From an uncultured Lachnospiraceae bacterium (GTDB lineage Bacteria > Bacillota > Clostridia > Lachnospirales > Lachnospiraceae), in contig CAJURT010000009.1 in NCBI GenBank assembly GCA_910588875.1, positions 17,196 through 81,195 of the forward strand: a DNA stretch of 64,000 nucleotides, written 5' to 3'. The translations under genes and the position numbers were made by a program. The notes beneath the pieces are model-generated. The model was given only the letters and a program-made list of their open reading frames with translations, was not told the origin of the DNA and did not search any database. This document shows positions 58,818-64,000 of this stretch, piece after piece. How positions within the stretch are numbered: position 1 is the stretch's first letter; each line of letters begins with the position of its first letter.

Positions 58818-59839
58818 CCATCCAATCCTTTTCTCAGGTTCTCAATATTCTGCTCCATAAGCCCCACATAGGTAACCCCTGCCTCAAATTCCCTTCTTGT
58901 CACATTGTGGCATGAATGCAAAAGCAGCGGCTGTGCCCCTGTTTCCTCCCCGATGATTTCTGCCACCCGGGTGCTGCTGAGTTCCAGGTAATAGACCACC
59001 GGGATCCCTTCGCTTCTCACCTTATCAATCAGATAGGCAATCGTCCTGGCGCTGGGCTCCGTATCCGTGCTGCAGCCTGAAAAAGCAGCCCGATAACCAA
59101 ATCCATACTCCTCTGCCAGATAGCGGAAGGGGAATTTATCCCCCACCACAATCAAATCATGTCTGCGCTGTGCGGACACTTCCCGGAACTCACGGTCAAT
59201 CCGTTCCAGTTCTTCCAGATATGTCCCTGCCGCCTCCCGGTATTCCTTTACATGGAGGGGATCCTGCTGTCCCAAAGCATCGCGGATTGCCTCCACCAGC
59301 CGCATCGCATTCACCGGTGAAGTCCAGATATGCTCATCTCTTTCCTCCTGGCCGGATCCCGGTTCCCCCTCATGACCATGATCTCCATGGCTTCCATGGT
59401 CCCCATGGCCGGCATCCTCCATCCCTTCCACCAGTTCCTCTTCCACGGTGTCCACATAATCCATCAAGGTAATCACCGTAAAATTCTGCTCTTCCGTGGC
59501 ATCCAATACCTCTTCCAGCCAATGTTCCATCGCCCCGCCGTTGCAGATCAGCAAATCCGCCTCCTGAATCCTCCGCAAATCTGCCGGTGTCGGCTCAAAT
59601 GAATGGCTGTCCATCCCCGCAGGTACCACCAAGGTCAGTTCCACCTGCCCGCCGGCAATCTGCCGGACAAAATCATAATAGGGAAAAATCGTGGTGACTA
59701 CCTTTAGCCTGCCATCCCCATCCCTGGCCTTTACCTCTTCCCCGGCCCGCCCTGTACCGCCGCAGGCAGCCATCGCCAGAATCAGGCCCAGCCCCGCTAA
59801 GCCCCACAAGCCCCGGCACAGCTTTTGCATCCACTTCAT
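58814..59839 (-). CDS. znuA: Zinc-binding lipoprotein of the ABC importer (ZnuA-like)
   Basis: This 341-residue protein has a lipobox (LILAMAACGG). It has a cluster A-I fold with metal ligands in GMDSHSFEPTPADL, and a His/Asp/Glu-rich loop at about 145-170 (GHGDHGSHGDHGHEGE) followed by DEHIWTSPVNA, as in zinc-specific ZnuA. It captures zinc outside the membrane. It is first in the operon, behind a clear promoter. Confidence 0.93.
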   Translation of the reverse strand: MKWMQKLCRGLWGLAGLGLILAMAACGGTGRAGEEVKARDGDGRLKVVTTIFPYYDFVRQIAGGQVELTLVVPAGMDSHSFEPTPADLRRIQEADLLICNGGAMEHWLEEVLDATEEQNFTVITLMDYVDTVEEELVEGMEDAGHGDHGSHGDHGHEGEPGSGQEERDEHIWTSPVNAMRLVEAIRDALGQQDPLHVKEYREAAGTYLEELERIDREFREVSAQRRHDLIVVGDKFPFRYLAEEYGFGYRAAFSGCSTDTEPSARTIAYLIDKVRSEGIPVVYYLELSSTRVAEIIGEETGAQPLLLHSCHNVTRREFEAGVTYVGLMEQNIENLRKGLDG

Positions 59840-59913
59840 ATCCTTCCTGCCTTCTGATGGTTTCTTGTAACAGCCCCTATCGCCAGAACTGTCATGGTTT
59901 GGGTTTCCTGCCT

Positions 59914-59942
59914 ATTATATGCCACTCTCCCTGCCTTTTCAA
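59914..59942 (-). promoter_or_regulatory. Promoter of the zinc/potassium uptake operon
   Basis: On the minus strand: TTGAAA (59942-59937), 17 nt, TATAAT (59919-59914), about 75 bp before znuA. I see no obvious Zur palindrome. Confidence 0.65.
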
Positions 59943-59969
59943 GTATTTTTTGTCCCGTCCCCTCTTCCT

Positions 59970-60557
59970 TTAAACCACCACCTCTCCCAGGGAAGACCCT
60001 CTCACAATCTCCCACAGCGCCTGCTCCTTCGCCTCATCATAGACCCGGAAAACCCTCTCCGCCTCCTGCCGGTTATGGTACACCTTCCAGTACCGTGCCA
60101 TCAGGCTGTTTTGCCCCCGGTTGGCAATAAAACCCTCCACGTCTTCCACCGGATACTCCAGCAGCACCCCCAGTTCATGGGGGAAATCCCCGCCTTCCCC
60201 CGCATACTCACGGTACCTTTTCCGCAGAAGCTTAAGCACTGCCGCAACCCCATACTCCTCATATCCGCAATTGCCCAAAAAGCAGCGCACCCTCCCATCT
60301 TTCAAATGCGCTTCCAGCCGCTCATACCGGTACAAAAACAGCACCTCCTTCTCCTCTCCCCGGTAAAGGGGCACGCAGATAACCTGGCTTTGTTTTAGCC
60401 GCTCCCGGATGCACTGCCACCCACCCCGCGGCGCTGTCATCAGATTAGAAATCTTCACATCCTTCAGAACAGGCGCACACTGCACCGCCACCTGAAACCC
60501 CAGCCTTCCCTCCGTATCACAGCTTTTTAAAAATGAAAGCATAGCCTCTACAGACAT
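59970..60557 (-). CDS. DUF3793 family protein
   Basis: This 195-residue cytoplasmic protein contains the family's typical FPHELGVLLEYPVEDVEGFI, then ANRGQNSLMARYWKVYHNRQ, and an early CAPVLKDVKISNL segment. The function of the family is unknown; members often sit near iron or flavodoxin genes in Clostridia. The ATG at 60557 has AAGGAGG 7 nt upstream. An operator-like palindrome lies about 160 bp upstream. Confidence 0.87.
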   Translation of the reverse strand: MSVEAMLSFLKSCDTEGRLGFQVAVQCAPVLKDVKISNLMTAPRGGWQCIRERLKQSQVICVPLYRGEEKEVLFLYRYERLEAHLKDGRVRCFLGNCGYEEYGVAAVLKLLRKRYREYAGEGGDFPHELGVLLEYPVEDVEGFIANRGQNSLMARYWKVYHNRQEAERVFRVYDEAKEQALWEIVRGSSLGEVVV

Positions 60558-60713
60558 CACAAAGCCTCCTTTTCCTGTTAATGTACTGCCTACCATTTAA
60601 TATCCCCTCTGCATTCCGTTCTATAGCAGTTGTTTTTTTCCTTATTGCTCCTATCATGATGTTGGGGTCAAAAGGTATTTTTATCCCTATGATACACGGA
60701 TTGCTCACCCCAT

Positions 60714-60733
60714 ATGTTAGCATTTGCTAACAT
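60714..60733. promoter_or_regulatory. Palindrome upstream of DUF3793, shared with the feo operon
   Basis: ATGTTAGCA and TGCTAACAT are perfect 9-bp arms around TT. The inner 14 bp differ from the feoA-feoB palindrome by one base. It lies in the 365-bp gap between DUF3793 and the MerR gene. Confidence 0.55.
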
Positions 60734-60922
60734 CTATATCAATACCGCTTCCTACACAAAATTTCTCAGCTTTCCGATATCTGGCCCGGCAGGGAAAGAA
60801 CGCTTCCTTTACACAATTCTTAAATCCTTTTTCATTCTCTCTTACATTTTATTACAGTTTCATTACCTGTATTGATTTTCCCCCTTTTTCCTGATATACC
60901 AGTAATTGGAGGTGATAACAAC

Positions 60923-61738
60923 ATGGAAAATACAAAATACAAAATCGGTGACGTGGCAAGCTTGATGGGCCTCAGCCGGGACACACTCCGCCATTATGAA
61001 AAACGCGGCATCCTTTCCTCCCACCGGGAAGAGAACGGCTACCGTTATTATACAGACCAGGATATTATCCGTCTGATTACCATACTTTACCAGCGGAAAA
61101 TGAACCTGAGGCTAGGGGATATGAAGGCATTGCGCCATTCTGAAAACTCCATCGATGACATGACAAAACTCATGGACGCCCGGCTTCAGGAGGAGGCGCA
61201 AAGCATCCGGATTCATCAGCAAAACATTGCACGGCTTCAGCTGACCAAGTCAGAATGTGAGGATATCTGCCTCAATATCGGCAAGATCTCCTTGCGGGAC
61301 TTTCCGGCTGCATATATTATCGTCCCGCATACAGATCTCCCGGAAAGCATCCGCCAATGGTTTATGTACTCCGGGCAATACTCCGGGCTGGACATGATGT
61401 ACACTTTCAGCGAGTTTACCTGGAGCCGCAACGGGGACCGGTCTCTTTTTATGGAACACAAGAACTCACAGCTGGTACTTTTCGAGCATTTAAAGGAGTT
61501 TGTGGATTATCCCATCTCAGCGGATACGCCCCAAACCCCACGTTCCCTATTATGTGTGTCCTCCTGCTGTGCCTGTGCTTCCATGACCCCGTCCACCAGG
61601 GATCTGCTTCCGATGATTGAGTGGGCCGAGAAGCAAGGCTTCCTGGTATCCCAGCAGTTTTACTCCACCTACACTACCCGCGGGCGTATGGATGGGCAAG
61701 ACAGTTATTTTCTGCGGATTTATATCCCGGTTTTCTGA
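60923..61738 (+). CDS. MerR family regulator with GyrI-like effector domain
   Basis: This 271-residue protein has a MerR winged helix at 5-73 (YKIGDVASLMGLSRDTLRHY, ENGYRYYTDQDIIRL) and a coiled coil to about 120. The C-terminal domain is of the GyrI/BmrR effector-binding type, with several cysteines (CVSSCCACA). GGAGGTGA before the ATG at 60923 is an almost full anti-16S match. It is beside, and convergent with, the wall protein gene whose promoter has MerR-type spacing, so it likely activates that gene. Confidence 0.9.
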   Translation: MENTKYKIGDVASLMGLSRDTLRHYEKRGILSSHREENGYRYYTDQDIIRLITILYQRKMNLRLGDMKALRHSENSIDDMTKLMDARLQEEAQSIRIHQQNIARLQLTKSECEDICLNIGKISLRDFPAAYIIVPHTDLPESIRQWFMYSGQYSGLDMMYTFSEFTWSRNGDRSLFMEHKNSQLVLFEHLKEFVDYPISADTPQTPRSLLCVSSCCACASMTPSTRDLLPMIEWAEKQGFLVSQQFYSTYTTRGRMDGQDSYFLRIYIPVF

Positions 61739-61814
61739 CCCCCAAAGGATTCATCCGAAAGGGTCTGATTCCCATACCAAAGGAAGCAGCCCCTTTTCCC
61801 TGTCTTCCCTCTTC

Positions 61815-63227
61815 TCAGTCCTCCTTCTCTTTCTTTTCACTTCCCTCATAGATGACAATCCCGTCGCCATCGGTGCAGTAATACCTGTCGTCTGCATCCT
61901 TGATATTGGTCTTTTTCTTCTGGATCTTACCCGAAGTGTTGACTAAGTAATCCTCGCCGTTATAAGAGATCTTCTCCAGCTTCGCATCTTTATCTGCCTT
62001 CATCAGCCTTCCCTTGATATAAAGCGCACCGTCGTTGATCCCGTCATACCCGGCTCCCCGGTCACTGCCAGACTTCCTGAACTCGTAGGTATACTCCTCG
62101 CCATCCACATCAATCCGCGTAACCCCGGTCTTCATCGCACCTTCCTTGGGCGTATCCCCAAAGTAATATACCTGCCAGGCATCGCCTTCCTCCGGCAAAT
62201 CCGCCTCGTTCTCAATCTTCTCATAACTCTGGATCTCACGGTTATTTACCGACATCTTGTAAAGCCCATGCAGCATCTTCCCGAACTCGTCAAACCCGTA
62301 ATACTGGCCATTGATCTTTTTAATCTCACTCTTTACCAGTTCGCCTGATTTCTGCGCATAATACCAGTACTCATCACCGTCATCATACCCCTCCGGGTCG
62401 ATTGTCTCATCCGGCACCGACTGGAACCATCCCTGTGCCCTCCAGCACTGTTCCGGGCTGTTATAATACATATCGCTGGCAGAAGCCGTGGGGCTGCTGG
62501 CTGTTGTATGCCAGTTAAAGACTGCATTCCCGTTCTCCGTAAACTTGTATTTGCGGCCGTTAATCGTCTTTGTCGTATCCTGAACCTTTTTGCCATTGGT
62601 TCCGAACCAGAACCAGTAATACCCGTCAAAATCATCATCATCGTTCTCATCGTCATCCACTTCCATACGCTCCCACTGATTCGAACGCATCGCCCCGTCG
62701 CCATTTGCGCCCAGGTAATACACCCCTGTCTTCCAGGCATCCTCATCCGTCACCCGGCCGGACTCTTCATCGACCCATCCATACAGCATCCGCCCTTCCT
62801 CATCAAAGGCATATTTCTTGCTGTTGATCGTTTTAAAAGTGGTCTTTCCGGAACCAGGCGCCTTATAAGCCTTTCCGTTCGGCCCCAGATAATACCAGCA
62901 GGTATCTGACGCGTCATCGCTGTCATCCGTGTTGTCCAATTCCCGCCACTCATTCTTCACCATGGCGCCGCTCTCATTGACATAATAATAATCCTCGTCA
63001 TCCTCGATCAGGCTGTCCGTGACCATCTCCCCGTCCTCATCCAGCCAGAACCAGTGGTCTCCCGATTTCTTCCAGGTATCCGTGGCATACTCCCCGTTTG
63101 CGTTGCAGTACCGCCAGGTTCCGTCCACCTCCTGCCACCCAACCGCTGCCCATGACATCATAGAAGTTCCTATGGTAAGCACAGCCGCCGCGCAAGGGAT
63201 CCATAGCTGTTTTGTCTGTTTTTTCAT
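61815..63227 (-). CDS. Secreted cell-wall-binding protein with choline-binding-type repeats
   Basis: This 470-residue protein has a signal peptide (MKKQTKQLWIPCAAAVLTIG to SWAA) and then about a dozen aromatic/Gly repeats of the CW_binding type (WRYCNANGEYATDTWKKSGD, HWFWLDEDGEMVTDSL). It is very acidic and has no separate catalytic domain. Such repeats bind choline or related residues on wall polymers. The LicD gene at 23882 could supply that ligand. It is transcribed from a MerR-type promoter. Confidence 0.87.
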   Translation of the reverse strand: MKKQTKQLWIPCAAAVLTIGTSMMSWAAVGWQEVDGTWRYCNANGEYATDTWKKSGDHWFWLDEDGEMVTDSLIEDDEDYYYVNESGAMVKNEWRELDNTDDSDDASDTCWYYLGPNGKAYKAPGSGKTTFKTINSKKYAFDEEGRMLYGWVDEESGRVTDEDAWKTGVYYLGANGDGAMRSNQWERMEVDDDENDDDDFDGYYWFWFGTNGKKVQDTTKTINGRKYKFTENGNAVFNWHTTASSPTASASDMYYNSPEQCWRAQGWFQSVPDETIDPEGYDDGDEYWYYAQKSGELVKSEIKKINGQYYGFDEFGKMLHGLYKMSVNNREIQSYEKIENEADLPEEGDAWQVYYFGDTPKEGAMKTGVTRIDVDGEEYTYEFRKSGSDRGAGYDGINDGALYIKGRLMKADKDAKLEKISYNGEDYLVNTSGKIQKKKTNIKDADDRYYCTDGDGIVIYEGSEKKEKED

Positions 63228-63281
63228 TTTCTTTCTCCTTTCCGATAAGTCCCTTCAGCAATGTTTTCTGCTGATGGAATC

Positions 63282-63312
63282 ACTCTACACCCTGGAATGG
63301 TTCCAAGGTCAA
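63282..63312 (-). promoter_or_regulatory. MerR-type promoter with 19-bp spacer and dyad
   Basis: On the minus strand: TTGACC (63312-63307), 19 nt, TAGAGT (63287-63282). The spacer holds the dyad ACCCTGGAA (63289-63297) and TTCCAAGGT (63301-63309), one mismatch. Overlong spacers with a central dyad are the hallmark of MerR-activated promoters. Confidence 0.68.
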
Positions 63313-63404
63313 TAGACGGGAAGATTCCGTAAGAAATCGTAATCTCCCCTTTCATTTCTTATCAAAAAAGAAAGGTTTCTTAAGGGGGAAAGGGGGGGGA
63401 GTAC

Positions 63405-63647
63405 GCCTTGGAGGGAGGAGGGGGACGGCGGTTCGGCGGTCAGGGACTTTTTCCCGTTTCGGGATTAAGGAGCCCTAAAATTTCTGGTTTTTGCTAAAAG
63501 CGAAACGGAAATACACAAACTCGCTGCGCTCAGACAGTGTGTATTTCCGTTTCAATGCAAAATCCAGAAACTTAAGGCCTCCTAAATCCCTGCAAAAGTC
63601 AAAAGTCCCTGACCGCCGAACCGCCGTCCCCCTCCTCCCTCCAAGGC
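63405..63647. repeat. Large palindromic element, copy 1
   Basis: Two perfect 47-bp arms (63405-63451 and 63601-63647) enclose further nested stems: 63481-63494 with 63557-63570 (one mismatch), and 63502-63517 with 63538-63553 (perfect 16 bp). The terminal loop is 20 nt at 63518-63537. The whole 243-bp element folds into one rod. No credible protein is encoded. Confidence 0.85.
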
Positions 63648-63880
63648 TGAATACTGCCAGCTTAGAGTGTATTTGAAAATTGCTTTCTGGCAGATGTGTG
63701 TCACAGTTTGTGGGAGATTTGACTCGAATGGGGGAAGCGTAGTGGGCTACGTATTCCTTCATCTGTAAGGCGGCTGAACGAGGCGTAGCGGTGGCTACGG
63801 CTAAAAATATAGGTTTGTTTTTTTGGTGGTTTATAAAAACCAGCCTCAAAGGAAGGGAAATGGCGGGCGCCCCTGGGGGG
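63648..63880. other. Spacer with small GTAGC hairpins
   Basis: No gene. Two short stems of similar design occur: CGTAG/CTACG (around 63738) and CGTAGC/GCTACG (around 63785). They may belong to the repeat family that follows. Confidence 0.4.
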
Positions 63881-63889
63881 AACAGAGCC

Positions 63890-64000
63890 TGTCTGGTTTG
63901 CGTTCGCAGGGATGTTAGGAGTTCTTAAACTTTTGGATTTTGCGTTGAAACAAAAATGCATACTGTCTGAGCGCAGCGAGTTTATGCATTTTTGTTTCGC
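63890..64000 (+). repeat. Large palindromic element, copy 2 (cut by the window edge)
   Basis: This copy is in the opposite direction to copy 1. GAAAC... (63947-63962) pairs with ...GTTTC (63983-63998), and the 20-nt loop CTGTCTGAGCGCAGCGAGTT (63963-63982) is identical to that of copy 1. Stem differences are compensatory. The distal arm lies beyond the window. Confidence 0.8.

Noticed and set aside
63475..63961. Several 60-124 codon frames in the right-end repeats
   Set aside because: They follow the palindrome arms and appear on both strands. No protein family or ribosome site.

Overview
The window looks like a chromosomal segment of a spore-forming Clostridia member, most likely a gut Lachnospiraceae. 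The evidence is a sigma-K sporulation factor fragment, an MBOAT/LicD-decorated surface polysaccharide locus, a DUF3793 protein, a choline-binding-type wall protein, a TnpV remnant and a decayed RepA-like AAA ATPase. Most of the DNA is GC-rich; the polymerase/flippase part of the polysaccharide locus (about 22-28 kb) and the 47.3-49.5 kb segment are clearly AT-richer. I saw no rRNA, tRNA or CRISPR array.

Layout. 1-6.5 kb (minus strand): glycosyltransferases, a PLP enzyme and UDP-galactopyranose mutase, i.e. a galactofuranose-type surface glycan set. 6.6-8.1 kb: an L,D-transpeptidase with its own promoter and terminator. 8.1-17.8 kb: a ten-gene Mrp/Mbh-type cation/proton antiporter operon (E-F-G-MbhD-MbhE/B-C, then four large NuoL/M/N-like subunits). 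18.1-36.5 kb: a second, larger polysaccharide locus on the minus strand. In transcription order it has three NusG/LoaP-like antiterminators, a leader hairpin, PglE/PglD/PglC-type genes, a GT4, a Vi-type UDP-GalNAcA pair, Wzy, Wzx, a GT4, LicD, a cytidylyltransferase, an Asn-synthase-like enzyme, and then an MBOAT/SGNH O-acylation pair. Upstream of the first NusG gene lies a 188-bp segment bounded by inverted recombination-site-like repeats. It carries a consensus promoter that now points away from the locus.

36.8-40.0 kb is a scar region: an internally deleted AAA ATPase, a NotI-like restriction-modification system with a small HTH protein, and a sigK gene that stops at the junction with that module. 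40.1-42.8 kb: a DtxR-type regulator and two CobW-family GTPases (metal homeostasis). 43.2-46.7 kb: cysteine/methionine sulfur assimilation (MetY, CysK, collapsed iscS and mnmA remnants) with a divergent Rrf2 regulator. 46.7-50.2 kb: remnants of mobilization and repair genes, a radical SAM/nitroreductase/MarR cassette, TnpV and a shortened Fur. 50.2-52.9 kb: feoA-feoA-feoB under Fur-box-like sites. 53.2-55.0 kb: a YeiH-type exporter. 55.1-59.9 kb: KtrAB potassium uptake downstream of a ZnuACB zinc transporter. 60-63.3 kb: DUF3793, a MerR regulator and a choline-binding-repeat wall protein whose promoter has MerR-type architecture. The last 0.6 kb holds two copies of a large palindromic element whose loop is identical and whose stem differs only by compensatory changes.

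The most unusual points are the apparent promoter inversion switch with three NusG paralogs at the head of the polysaccharide locus, the covarying palindromic elements at the right end, the four-large-subunit Mrp operon without redox subunits, and sigK interrupted by a restriction-modification module. All calls rest on reading the sequence and family knowledge; no database search was run.
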